A DNA stretch of 64,000 nt from Haliscomenobacter sp. (GCA_016713275.1 JADJPL010000003.1:124001-188000); one strand, 5' to 3'. Counted from the first letter of the stretch, positions 8,225-16,603 are shown. The notes: generated from the letters alone by a model not told the origin. Numbers and translations: made by a program.

Positions 8225-9535
8225 ATGCCAACCACCCGCTTCCTCCTCCTGCTCCTCCTCCTGGGCAATCTGTTTATGGCTTACCGTCCTTTACAGGCCC
8301 AGCACCTCTACTTCCTCATGGCCCATTCCGAGGACTTGATCAATGACGGCCATCCCGATTACAAAACCACCTTTCCCCAGAATGACTCGACTAAACTGGC
8401 CATTTTATTCAAATACACCGCAGATAGCCTGCAAGTAGTGGATACCGTAAATTTCGACTGGAAGCGCAACAGCAAAATCAAAGAGCTCCGCCATTTTGAC
8501 GATTTTCGATTCTTTTTTATGGAAGAAGAAGAAAATTTTGACGCAGCAGAGTATTGGGCCGCTGGAGATAAATTCTTTGAACGACAACATTTTATTTCTA
8601 CAATTGATTATTCTTCAGATACCCTTATTATTAGGAAAGCAAACAGAGATTCATTATTGTTAGATTTTGTTCGAATAAACGGGCCTGCATTTATCCAAAA
8701 TGGTTATCCAGGTTATATATTTTCAGTTGATCCAGTAAGCAATTTACATTCCGATAAAAAAATCATTAATAAGAATTTGCACGTATCCGGCATAAGTATA
8801 AAAAATTATTTAGATAGTATTTATATTTCGACAGAGGCTGGATATTTCCTCAGGATTAGGTATGGACTGCCTTACAATAAACAAGGCAAACTGGTTCAAG
8901 GCTTTGATAGAACAAAGGTAAATGAATGGCTGGAAGTACTTATACATCCACCTTACAACGAAAGGGATGGGAAATATTATAAATCATTTTCTTATCTGGT
9001 GAAAAAACCAGATTTCAGATATCTTATCGGCCATAAAGAAAAGTTTGGCGGAGGAACCGATTCCCTCACTACCTACTACACTTACAACAAGACCCAAGCT
9101 GCCTGGGACAGCATAACGATCCCCTATAGGATCGCCGGCATGAACACCTATGGCGACTGCCTCGCCTACGGCGCTCTCATCAGGCACAAACGTAAGGGGG
9201 CCAACGAAAAGCTGGATATGCGCTACACCACCAAGTTTGGCGCCCCTATGGACAACGGATCGTACCTGCTGGGCAAATTTTATATCTATAACGTCTGCAC
9301 CAACCAATTCTCCATATTCGCCTCCAACGAAATAGATACCGAATTGCTCCTCCTGCACGATGGATGGGTCTATCTGCGCCAGTTCGACACCCTCAAACGC
9401 GTTAAGCTCACCAACCTGAAAGCAGACCTGGACGAATCAAAGATGGAACTGCTGTTCAAGGATTTGGACATCGTGCCCAATATCCATCACATGTTTATTA
9501 CCCCTAAAGCCTTGTATCACCACCCAAAACCTTAA
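8225..9535 (+). CDS. Secreted protein of unknown function in the toxin array
   Basis: 436 residues from ATG 8225, which places a strong signal peptide (FLLLLLLLGNLFMAYRPLQAQ) at the N-terminus; an earlier in-frame start would overlap the immunity gene. No lipobox, no T9SS tail and no motif I recognise. Many alternating aromatic and polar residues suggest beta structure, possibly a propeller. It begins 11 bases after the immunity stop, so it probably shares that operon. Base composition is mosaic: GC-rich ends and a very AT-rich middle (about 8560-9000). It could be an accessory or second immunity factor, or unrelated cargo. Confidence 0.6.
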   Translation: MPTTRFLLLLLLLGNLFMAYRPLQAQHLYFLMAHSEDLINDGHPDYKTTFPQNDSTKLAILFKYTADSLQVVDTVNFDWKRNSKIKELRHFDDFRFFFMEEEENFDAAEYWAAGDKFFERQHFISTIDYSSDTLIIRKANRDSLLLDFVRINGPAFIQNGYPGYIFSVDPVSNLHSDKKIINKNLHVSGISIKNYLDSIYISTEAGYFLRIRYGLPYNKQGKLVQGFDRTKVNEWLEVLIHPPYNERDGKYYKSFSYLVKKPDFRYLIGHKEKFGGGTDSLTTYYTYNKTQAAWDSITIPYRIAGMNTYGDCLAYGALIRHKRKGANEKLDMRYTTKFGAPMDNGSYLLGKFYIYNVCTNQFSIFASNEIDTELLLLHDGWVYLRQFDTLKRVKLTNLKADLDESKMELLFKDLDIVPNIHHMFITPKALYHHPKP

Positions 9536-9542
9536 AATTCAT

Positions 9543-9926
9543 ATGCCCCACAACTATTTCTGGATAATCCCCGCCCTCCTCTTCGCCCTGCAGGCCCACA
9601 GTCAGGCGCCCTGTTACCGGCTGCTCTTCGACGGGGCCGGGTTGAATGCCGAGCGCAGCAGAGCGGCTGCGCAAGCCTGTGCGGCCTGCGATTCGGCAGG
9701 CAGCGATTTTGCGGTCTTCAGCACGGTGTATTACCCGCCATCCAGGTACTTCGCCGGCGGGTTTCCGGATTCTGCCGCAGCGGCCCTCCGGGTGCAGGCA
9801 GCCGCGATCAGCTCCGCCCACCTGCTTTTGTTGTGGCGCCCCAATGCCGGCGGCCTGCTCCACATCCTGGCACGCGACGCGTCGGGGAGGAAAGCAGGGT
9901 TGCGGGTGGTGCAGGTGAAGGAGTAG
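9543..9926 (+). pseudogene. Diverged marker-domain remnant fused to T9SS tail end
   Basis: 127 codons: a signal peptide, then a domain that aligns loosely with the toxin marker domain (CYRLLFDGAGL against CYIQLGDYSGF; AAAQACAACD against LDAVACD; FAVFSTVYY against FRVYSFAFY; AHLLLLWR against PYYLIFGK), then the last 28 residues of the T9SS sorting domain. The T9SS part lacks its PNP motif, so it is a fragment. The junction lies at a short match (ccccaatgccggcgg) with the gene at 2233, which fits a recombination scar. It could still be expressed as a small secreted protein. Confidence 0.5.
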
Positions 9927-10097
9927 GAAAATTAGTCGTCTCTTGATTTAAGCAACTAACCTTAATAGACGTGCAATGAGCGCACCTTTCAAATCATTAA
10001 TCCCATGGTTTTTCTTGTTCTTCGGCCTGTTTGTTTGGACCCAAGGCAATAGCCAATGTTATATTCAGCTCGGCGATTATTCCGGTTTCGATACTTC
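9840..10097 (+). repeat. Array repeat block, copy C
   Basis: Third copy of the direct repeat, near-identical to copy A over about 258 bases from the T9SS-tail end, through the spacer, to codon 40 of the toxin gene at 9976. Beyond that point the two genes remain homologous at the protein level but are clearly diverged in DNA. Confidence 0.85.
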
Positions 10098-11586
10098 TCC
10101 ATATCTGGATACCTTGGAAGCCGCAGCCTGCGATCTTATCCGGTCTTTACCCTCAGAATTTCAGAACCAATTCAGGGTGTATGATTTTGGGTTTTATCGG
10201 TTGAATGATTATATGGAAGAAGGAGTGGATAAAATCTGGCAGGAAATGATCCGGCAAGTTGAGCAAATGACCCCCTATTATTTGATCTTTGGAAAGGAAT
10301 CCAGTACCCAGGGCATTTACTCTACCATCCGAGTGGCTGTGAAACTCCCTCTGGCGGAATCTTTTGGCTGCCCGCTCAAAACAAATGCTGGATTAATAGA
10401 GTCTGATTTGGTAAACTTGCTGAATTCAAACGATAACCCTTATGCATATGCAAAAAAAGAAATCGATGCCATGAAATACCTGAAATGGGAAGAAATATTG
10501 GCTCAATTCGATAAGCAAAATTGCGACCTGCTCTACAGCCGCCTGGAGGCCCTCGGCTTCGAAGCCCGGCAGGTGAAGATCGTGGAGCCGCTGCTGGCAA
10601 TCGCCCCGCGCTCCCGCGTTTCCGCTACCTGCAACGTAACCGACAACACGGATTTCTCCGTAGAATGGTACGGCGAAACCCGCACCCCCGCCAGCATCCT
10701 GTGCAGCGAACTGGCGGAAATGGAGGGTGTGACCCAGGGGTTCATTTATGCTTCAGACGACATCTGCACCGAAGCAGACCTGACAGAAGTGGAAGCGCTG
10801 ATCAACGACGAAACGCTCTTGCATGTGTATCTGAAGCCTTGTGGTGGGGAGGAGTATGGGGTTTTGATGGAGAAAAGCCCGGTGGTGCGGGGGGTGAGTG
10901 CAGAAGTGCTTCGGAAAATCAGGGTTAGTCAAGAATATTATTGGCCAGAACTAGCTGAAGCATTTTTAATTTTTGCCAGTTCTTCCGAAGGGTATGCGCT
11001 TTTGTCAAAATTTGGAAAGAAGGATCAAGTTCTCTCGTATGCTCACCAAAAAGAAATTCCGCCTTTTAAGGAGGATGGGGAGTATTATAGTCAGGGCATT
11101 GACCTTAATTTGATTGCTTGGGATCTTAATGGAAAAGATGAATACGGGAACACATATGTTTATGGTGGCAATGGTTCAACAGGTTTTTATTCTAACGGGC
11201 CCAACCGGTACTTGGTAAGGGTTTCCATAAACAAATCACTAAATGAAAATAACGTTTTTGCTGAAAACTACAAATTGAAAAAGACTGAAGAAAATCGCAT
11301 AAATTACACTATGACAAGAGTTCGAACATATTTTCATGAAATGGTGATGCACGCAATATTAGACGCTGAGGATTGGAAGGACAATAAGAAAAAAGATCTA
11401 TCTAATATTCCGGATGAGCACAAAAAAAATACCGCATCAAGCGCGACGGCACAGCATGATTACATGAAAGCGAGTAGTTCTGTTTGGAATATAAATTACA
11501 TTCCAATTATTACGGCTATCTGGATCAAAAAGAATCCAAAAATAGCTCGATCAACTATAATAGATCATCTAAAGGACTATCACTAA
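9976..11586 (+). CDS. Polymorphic toxin candidate with putative atypical zincin C-terminus
   Basis: 536 residues. The signal peptide and first 40 residues are almost identical to the other two toxins, and homology continues to about residue 170 (YLIFGKESSTQGIYSTIRVAV, then PYAYAKKEIDAM). The Asp/Gly calcium motif of the other two is absent. A more GC-rich cysteine-containing middle segment (about 175-300) follows, then an AT-rich C-terminal domain with YFHEMVMHAILDAEDW (H454, E455, H459) and AQHDYM (H494). HExxxH plus a later His suggests a metal-dependent hydrolase, but the spacing differs from the classical HExxH. The stop overlaps the following lipoprotein gene by one base (TAATG). Confidence 0.6.
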   Translation: MSAPFKSLIPWFFLFFGLFVWTQGNSQCYIQLGDYSGFDTSPYLDTLEAAACDLIRSLPSEFQNQFRVYDFGFYRLNDYMEEGVDKIWQEMIRQVEQMTPYYLIFGKESSTQGIYSTIRVAVKLPLAESFGCPLKTNAGLIESDLVNLLNSNDNPYAYAKKEIDAMKYLKWEEILAQFDKQNCDLLYSRLEALGFEARQVKIVEPLLAIAPRSRVSATCNVTDNTDFSVEWYGETRTPASILCSELAEMEGVTQGFIYASDDICTEADLTEVEALINDETLLHVYLKPCGGEEYGVLMEKSPVVRGVSAEVLRKIRVSQEYYWPELAEAFLIFASSSEGYALLSKFGKKDQVLSYAHQKEIPPFKEDGEYYSQGIDLNLIAWDLNGKDEYGNTYVYGGNGSTGFYSNGPNRYLVRVSINKSLNENNVFAENYKLKKTEENRINYTMTRVRTYFHEMVMHAILDAEDWKDNKKKDLSNIPDEHKKNTASSATAQHDYMKASSSVWNINYIPIITAIWIKKNPKIARSTIIDHLKDYH

Positions 11587-12167
11587 TGAAAATTATTTCT
11601 TTTTTATTGCTTTTCCTGATTTTATCGTTAGTTGCGAGCGGCTGTTTGCAAGAAAGATTAAGTGGCGATGAAGAACTTACTCAAATCCTATATATAGCGC
11701 TGCCTTTCGAGATGGAAAGGCTCCTTGCTGAAAAGGATGCTCAAGCCCTCAAAATGAAAATTCCGTCCGACTCAAATTTGATCTATCTGATTCCGGGATT
11801 GACCGGCAATTTTCAAAAAGAAACTTTGAAACTAATTTTAAATCCCTTAAAAGAGCCTTTCCATGAATTGAATGTATCTTTTGGGAAGTATCGTCAAATT
11901 GCAGCTAAGCTTTGTATGGAGAATAAGCTTGAATATACAATACCAGAAAATGCAAAAGAGCTCAACAATAAATTTCAACAGGGAAGATCTTTTGCAAGCA
12001 TTGAAATGCATACGGTCTGGATCAATGAACATCGAAATCGCTGCGTTTATTTTTCCAGATCGGGCTTTGTAATCCAGCATAATTATTACCCTGGGTCTTC
12101 CTCTGCTATTTTTTTAAAGAAGAAAAAGAAAAAGTGGGTAATTGACATGATAAAAGAAGCAGGATAA
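11586..12167 (+). CDS. Lipoprotein, probable immunity partner
   Basis: 193 residues from ATG 11586. The N-terminus is a lipoprotein signal (LILSLVASGC, lipid-attachment Cys20). The remainder is lysine-rich and predicted mainly helical, with no recognised domain. The start overlaps the stop of the preceding toxin candidate by one base, which indicates coupled translation. A membrane-anchored periplasmic location fits neutralisation of a toxin acting in the envelope. Strongly AT-rich, like the C-terminal part of the toxin gene, so the two were probably acquired together. The immunity role is inferred from context. Confidence 0.5.
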   Translation: MKIISFLLLFLILSLVASGCLQERLSGDEELTQILYIALPFEMERLLAEKDAQALKMKIPSDSNLIYLIPGLTGNFQKETLKLILNPLKEPFHELNVSFGKYRQIAAKLCMENKLEYTIPENAKELNNKFQQGRSFASIEMHTVWINEHRNRCVYFSRSGFVIQHNYYPGSSSAIFLKKKKKKWVIDMIKEAG

Positions 12168-12170
12168 CCC

Positions 12171-12329
12171 CCTATTGGTCGCAGTTTTCTAATTACGACC
12201 AGGCTGGCTCGGGTTGCAGGTGGAAAAGTGTTTTTATATGGCATCACCTCCACCTATACAGCGGATGACGCCCAAAGCCTCACGACCAACAGCGTCCGGG
12301 TCTTGCCGTTTCAGGCGTTAAATGGGTAG
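12171..12329 (+). pseudogene. C-terminal fragment of an unidentified protein
   Basis: An open frame of 52 codons without a plausible start, ending at TAG 12327. It reads IGRSFLITTRLARVAGGK, then YGITSTYTADDAQSLTTNS and so on. It is GC-rich, unlike the preceding immunity gene, and runs 12 bases into the convergent gene at 12318. It looks like the surviving 3' end of a gene cut off by insertion of the toxin cassette; no family is recognisable. Confidence 0.3.
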
Positions 12330-13496
12330 CCCGTTTATGTTGACCAAAAAGATGAGGCCGAACAAGATCACCGTTGCCAGGATTCCCCACATGAAGATCG
12401 TATAGCAAACCCGCAGGTATTGGTACTTGACGCCAAGGGATTTGCCGAGGAAAAATAAATCCCGCTGGATCGTATCCTCCAGAAAGTCGTGGTCTCCGAG
12501 CACCAATTCGACCCCGGATTTGTATTCCTCGAAGTTCATGCGGAAAAAGTTGCCGAAGAAAAACAGATTGGATTTTTTTTGCCGGATCGTTTCCATGGAC
12601 GTGTACCCGGACATCCGGATCGGCCGGGTGGCCAGGGTCGCAAAGACCATCGAGGTCAGGCAGGAAAGCAGCAACACCCCTAGCGGGAAGACGAGGTTCG
12701 GGGTGTTTTGGACCCGGTCGGCGGTCAGCGGAACCACGATGGTGATGATCAATGCGTTGACGCTTAGCATCATATTCGCTTTGTTATCGGCAAGGGAGCT
12801 CAGGTCGATGTGGTTGCGAAGGGCTGCTTTAAACATCATTTGTGCGCTTCTGTTTTCTTGAATCAAGACCGGTTCTTTTTTTTCTTCCGCGTTTTTCTGG
12901 AGCTGCTTGGCTTTCTTCTTGAGGTGCTTGAGGTTTTCATCGCGTTGCGCTCCAAAGATGGCCCAGGCGCCAGGGGTATAGAAAACCTGCCCTTTCAAAA
13001 ACTCCAGATTGAGTCTGAGCCATTCTGGATCGGCGTACTGCTGTTGCAGGAAAACGGCCCATTCGCGGCGTAAGGCTTTCAGGTACTCGGCGTAGTGCGG
13101 GCTTCCCAGGTGGCTCATATCGGCATCCCGAAGGGTTTGCTCCAGGAGGTTGGAGGGAGATTGAGCTAATCGGGTGGAGCCAATAGCTTGAAGCACCTGG
13201 TTCAGGCGGTCTGCCGGATAAGCCAGGGATTCGAGGAATTCCCGGGCGATGCGCTGCGAAGCGGTTTCGTGGTCGAGGTATTTGTCCACAAAGCCGGTGT
13301 CGTGGAAAAGGGCGGCGAGTTCCAAAACTTCCATCTCGGTTTCGCTCAAGCCTTCTTTTTGCCCGATCTTCAGGGCGGCATCCCTGACGGAAAGGGTGTG
13401 CGCTACGTCGTGGAATAAATAATCAGGCCCAAGGTTGTCCTTGAGTAAGGCAATAACAAAATGTTCCGCTTTCGAACGGATGGTGCTTGGGTCCAT
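12318..13496 (-). CDS. HD-domain protein fused to PycTM-type membrane effector module
   Basis: 392 residues from ATG 13496 (a TTG three codons upstream is less likely). Residues 15-200 form an HD phosphohydrolase domain: HDVAHTLSVRD, LAALFHDTGF, then DADMSHLG. A lysine-rich linker leads to a C-terminal module of about 165 residues with three membrane segments (ANMMLSVNALIITIVVPL; LGVLLLSCLTSMVFATLA; FMWGILATVILFGLIFLV), typical of the family named Pycsar effector/PycTM (DUF5706). In Pycsar phage defence PycTM senses cCMP or cUMP made by a separate cyclase. No cyclase gene is visible nearby, so this may be a stand-alone nucleotide-signalling protein. The assignment is from recalled family features. 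Confidence 0.7.
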   Translation of the reverse strand: MDPSTIRSKAEHFVIALLKDNLGPDYLFHDVAHTLSVRDAALKIGQKEGLSETEMEVLELAALFHDTGFVDKYLDHETASQRIAREFLESLAYPADRLNQVLQAIGSTRLAQSPSNLLEQTLRDADMSHLGSPHYAEYLKALRREWAVFLQQQYADPEWLRLNLEFLKGQVFYTPGAWAIFGAQRDENLKHLKKKAKQLQKNAEEKKEPVLIQENRSAQMMFKAALRNHIDLSSLADNKANMMLSVNALIITIVVPLTADRVQNTPNLVFPLGVLLLSCLTSMVFATLATRPIRMSGYTSMETIRQKKSNLFFFGNFFRMNFEEYKSGVELVLGDHDFLEDTIQRDLFFLGKSLGVKYQYLRVCYTIFMWGILATVILFGLIFLVNINGLPI

Positions 13497-13680
13497 GTGG
13501 GTCAATAGCGTTACGTTTAGGTGACTGGCTCGAAAGATCGGAATTTTCGCCGGGTTTTTCTACTACCCATCGCGGGGTTTTGTGCATGAAGGATAGCGGC
13601 TATGGGAAGCGCGAAAGCATGCGCGGAACCCGGCAACGCGAAGGATAAGGCGTGTACCAGAGGAAAGCGTTCGCCTGGAG

Positions 13681-13706
13681 CAAAAACCGTCTTTTGAGAC
13701 AGCCCC
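13681..13706. repeat. Dispersed GAGACAGCCCC-type repeat
   Basis: Reads cttttgagacagcccc at its 3' end and is the reverse complement of the elements at 22334 and 63203. It lies in the 266-base gap between the HD-PycTM and AraC genes; I see no gene in the rest of that gap. Confidence 0.6.
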
Positions 13707-13762
13707 GTTAGGGGAGGCCGCTCACACCCGGGAATGGGTTTTGCGATAGCTTCTAGTGAAAC

Positions 13763-14647
13763 TCACCGGTGGTCTCTTCGGAACGTTTCCGGGCTCATCC
13801 CGGAGTATTTCCGGAAAAACCGGGAGAAGTAGGAGTTGTCCTCGAACCCCAGTTCCAGGCCAATCTGAGCTACGGTTTTGGTTTCGTGAATGAGCAGCCG
13901 TTTGGCCTCCAGCATGATGCGGTCCCGGATCAGTACGCCGGCGTGCTTGCCCGTGATTCGGGTGCATAGGGTATTCAGGTAGTTCGGGCTGATCAGCAGG
14001 ATTTCCGCGTAATCCTTTACCTGGTGCTTTTGGAAATAGTGTTTGCTGATCAGTTGGGTGAATTGCCGGATCAGTTTCTCTCCCTGATTTTCCTCCTGGT
14101 TTTGTGCTCCGTATTGCATAAGGTATTCCCGTTGAGACTGCAGAAGCAGGATATTGAGATAAGACCGAAGCACTTTTTCATAGTCCTTGGACATCGTCTG
14201 GTATTCTTCCAGCATGGACTCCCACAAGGAAAGGAATTCCTCGCCTTTGCGGCTGGCGAGATCGATCTGAATGAAGGGAGAAGCCGCTTCATAGTGAAAG
14301 AAGGGAAACTCCTGAAGTTGATGGTTGTGATAGCGCAGATTGAAGAAATCGTCGGTAAAAAACAGGACGTATCCCTCGATTTCCTGGCGGGCTTCCCAAG
14401 CGTGAATCTGTCCGGGGTACATGGTAAACAGCATGCCGGGGCGGGTATCGTGCCGCTGAAAATCAATTAATTGACTTCCTCGGCCGCTTTTTACAAAAAA
14501 GAGCATGTAATAATTATGCCGGTGGGCTTTGGAGCCAAGAGGAGATTCGCGGAAAAAATCTTGTGCGCGGAGAATGTCAATAGGCATATCCTTTTTAAAA
14601 AAGGTATGACATCGAAGATTTTCTATGTTATACAGACGCGGGGGCAT
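13763..14647 (-). CDS. AraC-family transcriptional regulator
   Basis: 294 residues. The N-terminal half is a cupin-like effector domain (HRHNYYMLFFVKSGRG at about 42-57, then MYPGQIHAW). The last 100 residues are the double helix-turn-helix AraC domain (KDYAEILLISPNYLNTLC... VAQIGLELGFEDNSYFSRFF, then GMSPETFRRD). It activates or represses transcription in response to a small molecule; target genes are not evident. ATG 14647 is used, although ATG 14587 (MPIDILRAQDFF) is also plausible. It stands alone between gaps. Confidence 0.85.
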   Translation of the reverse strand: MPPRLYNIENLRCHTFFKKDMPIDILRAQDFFRESPLGSKAHRHNYYMLFFVKSGRGSQLIDFQRHDTRPGMLFTMYPGQIHAWEARQEIEGYVLFFTDDFFNLRYHNHQLQEFPFFHYEAASPFIQIDLASRKGEEFLSLWESMLEEYQTMSKDYEKVLRSYLNILLLQSQREYLMQYGAQNQEENQGEKLIRQFTQLISKHYFQKHQVKDYAEILLISPNYLNTLCTRITGKHAGVLIRDRIMLEAKRLLIHETKTVAQIGLELGFEDNSYFSRFFRKYSGMSPETFRRDHR

Positions 14648-14765
14648 GGGAATGAAGGTTTATTAAAAGTACCCTCAGTCCCGTCACTTTTTCAGTGACT
14701 TTTGTCGGTAAAACGGTGATTTTTGTGAATAGGTCCTGGAATAGAGAACCCCCAAGAGCTGATAT

Positions 14766-15407
14766 TTAGGAGATCAACTCGATTTTATTCCGTCCGAGTT
14801 TCACCATGCCATCATGCTCCAGCTGTTTGAGCAACCTGGACACGGCTTCCCGGGAAGCGTTCAGATCGTAGGCGATTTCCTGATGGGTGGCGCTGATGAT
14901 GCGCGATTCGGTAGCCTCGGCTTTCTTTTTGAGATAATTCAGCAAACGCTCGTCCATGCGCTTGAATGCGATGCTGTCAATGGTGCGGACGAGCTCCATC
15001 ATCCGGTAGTCATACGTGCGCATGACGAAGTTTTTCCAGCTTTGGTAACGGGTCATCCATTCGTCGATATACCGAACGGGAATCGCAATAATCGTGGTTT
15101 CTTCCTCCGTGGTAGTCCGGATTTCGCTCTTTTTATTCATCATGCAGCAGGTGAACGACATGGAACACGTTTCGCCGGCTTGCAGATAATAGAGGAACAG
15201 CTCGTTGCCTTCCTCGTCTTCGCGCACGACTTTGATAACTCCGTCGATGACAAGAGGCACCGTTTTGACGTAGGCCCCTACGTCCATTAAAACCTGGCCG
15301 GGCTGGAAGTGAAGCAATTTACCTACGGTAGCGATTTCTTCCTGAAGCGCTTTTTCAGCAATTTGCGGGTATTTCTGCTGAACGAGATGTAAAAGATGCG
15401 TATCCAT
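14766..15407 (-). CDS. Crp/Fnr-family transcriptional regulator
   Basis: 213 residues from ATG 15407 (MDTHLLHLVQQ), the usual family length; the open frame continues upstream but with non-conserved, arginine-rich sequence. The N-terminal cyclic-nucleotide-binding-like beta-roll (LLHFQPGQVLMDVGAYVK, then EGNELFLYYLQAGETC) lacks an obvious cAMP-binding RTA motif. The C-terminal helix-turn-helix is ATHQEIAYDLNASREAVSRL. In Bacteroidota such proteins often act as redox or stress regulators. A short CSMSFTCCMM cysteine cluster (about residues 85-94) might be redox-sensitive; that is an inference. Confidence 0.85.
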   Translation of the reverse strand: MDTHLLHLVQQKYPQIAEKALQEEIATVGKLLHFQPGQVLMDVGAYVKTVPLVIDGVIKVVREDEEGNELFLYYLQAGETCSMSFTCCMMNKKSEIRTTTEEETTIIAIPVRYIDEWMTRYQSWKNFVMRTYDYRMMELVRTIDSIAFKRMDERLLNYLKKKAEATESRIISATHQEIAYDLNASREAVSRLLKQLEHDGMVKLGRNKIELIS

Positions 15408-15529
15408 GGGCAGTTCGATTTCATTTAGGGTGCAGCGGGCCGGGTTTACCCTCCTCCGAATCCCGGCGAGGAGGTTTTGGGGTGGCAGCCCAAGGTGTCC
15501 AAACGCTTTTGGGGCCGCTTTCCGAGCGG

Positions 15530-15928
15530 TTATTTTCGGCCAACGGTTTCTTTGGCGCCTGGATGGTATTTGACGGTCAGGCCAATCCATATAGAACGAG
15601 CCAGGCGGAAGAGGTAGACGTACAGCAGCGCCCCAACCGCCAGAAGGAGCCCGAAAGAAGCCAGCATGCTCCAATCCAGCACCCAGTGAAAAAACAATAC
15701 GAAGCCTATAGAAAACCATCCGGAAATGATGTAGGAAATAAACATGGCGCCGTAATAAAACCCAGGCTCCGGGAAATAAGATTGTTTGCAGTGCGGGCAA
15801 TGCGGGTACATGTCAAAAGGTTTCCGAAAGGAAAAGGCGGGCGTTTCAAACAAGTCGCCCTCATGGCATCGGGGGCATTTGAACCCCAAAATTCCATAGG
15901 CCTTTGTGCCTTTTTTTAATATTCCCAT
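15530..15928 (-). CDS. DUF983 family membrane protein
   Basis: 132 residues with two CxxC zinc-type motifs (KCPRCHEG at 18 and HCPHCKQSY at 44) followed by two hydrophobic helices (about 60-80 and 88-110). This order defines the DUF983 family, common in Bacteroidota and Proteobacteria and of unknown function. It lies upstream of and in the same direction as the Crp/Fnr gene. Confidence 0.85.
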   Translation of the reverse strand: MGILKKGTKAYGILGFKCPRCHEGDLFETPAFSFRKPFDMYPHCPHCKQSYFPEPGFYYGAMFISYIISGWFSIGFVLFFHWVLDWSMLASFGLLLAVGALLYVYLFRLARSIWIGLTVKYHPGAKETVGRK

Positions 15929-15996
15929 GACGATTGCTTCATGTTTTAATTGGCCGCAAGTAACGAAAAATAGAAAAAAACAGGGATGCCTGGCCC

Positions 15997-16590
15997 TTAT
16001 TTTTTTGCAAAAAGGCGGACTACCGCCGCTTTTCCGGCGTGAAACCGTCCTTCCTGAAGGTCCGTTTCCACGGCTTCGGCGCGCAGGATCTCCAGCCCTT
16101 CAAAATCATCCAGCAACAGATCGGGGGAGTACAGCAACTCCGGATTTCGGGGCCCTCCGGAGGAGAAGGCCATTTGGCCGGGGGAAAAGGCTTCGAGGAT
16201 GACATGCCCTCCGGGCTTCAGACTCCGAATGACTTGCCGGTGCAGGTAAACCCGCTGCGGTTCGGGAACATGCGCAAAAAAAAGCCCTACCGCATCATAG
16301 GCGTTTTCGGGCCAGGGGAAGGACGAAATATCCTGCGTGACGTAGCGTATGGTCTGGCCTGTCTGCCGGGCCAAGGCTTCCGCCTTTTGGCGGGCCACGA
16401 CGCTAAAATCGAACGCCTCGGCTTCCCACCCCAAACCTGCGGCGAAAACGGCATTGCGCCCTTCTCCTTCCGCCGGCAGCAACAAGCGCCCCGGGGAAAG
16501 ACTGCTCAGGCATTCCCTGAAAAACCCATTAGGGGAAATGCCGTATACATACTCTTCTCCGGCGTAGCGTTCGTCCCAAAAAGACTGCAT
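15997..16590 (-). CDS. Class I SAM-dependent methyltransferase (TehB-like)
   Basis: 197 residues. It opens with FWDERYAGEEYVYGISPN, the start typical of TehB/tellurite-resistance-like methyltransferases. The SAM-binding glycine motif is degenerate (LLLPAEGEGRNAVFAAGLG), followed by the acidic strand end AFDFS, motif III-like TQDISSFPW and LKPGGHVILEAFSPGQ. The substrate is unknown. A 13-base gap separates it from the upstream ArsR-type regulator gene, so the two may form one transcription unit. Confidence 0.8.
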   Translation of the reverse strand: MQSFWDERYAGEEYVYGISPNGFFRECLSSLSPGRLLLPAEGEGRNAVFAAGLGWEAEAFDFSVVARQKAEALARQTGQTIRYVTQDISSFPWPENAYDAVGLFFAHVPEPQRVYLHRQVIRSLKPGGHVILEAFSPGQMAFSSGGPRNPELLYSPDLLLDDFEGLEILRAEAVETDLQEGRFHAGKAAVVRLFAKK

Positions 16591-16603
16591 ATCAAACGAA
16601 AAT

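Noticed and set aside
2927..11586. The three paralogs as T9SS-exported adhesins
   Set aside because: They end in enzyme-type domains and have no T9SS tail; the T9SS tail codons belong to the gene or remnant upstream.
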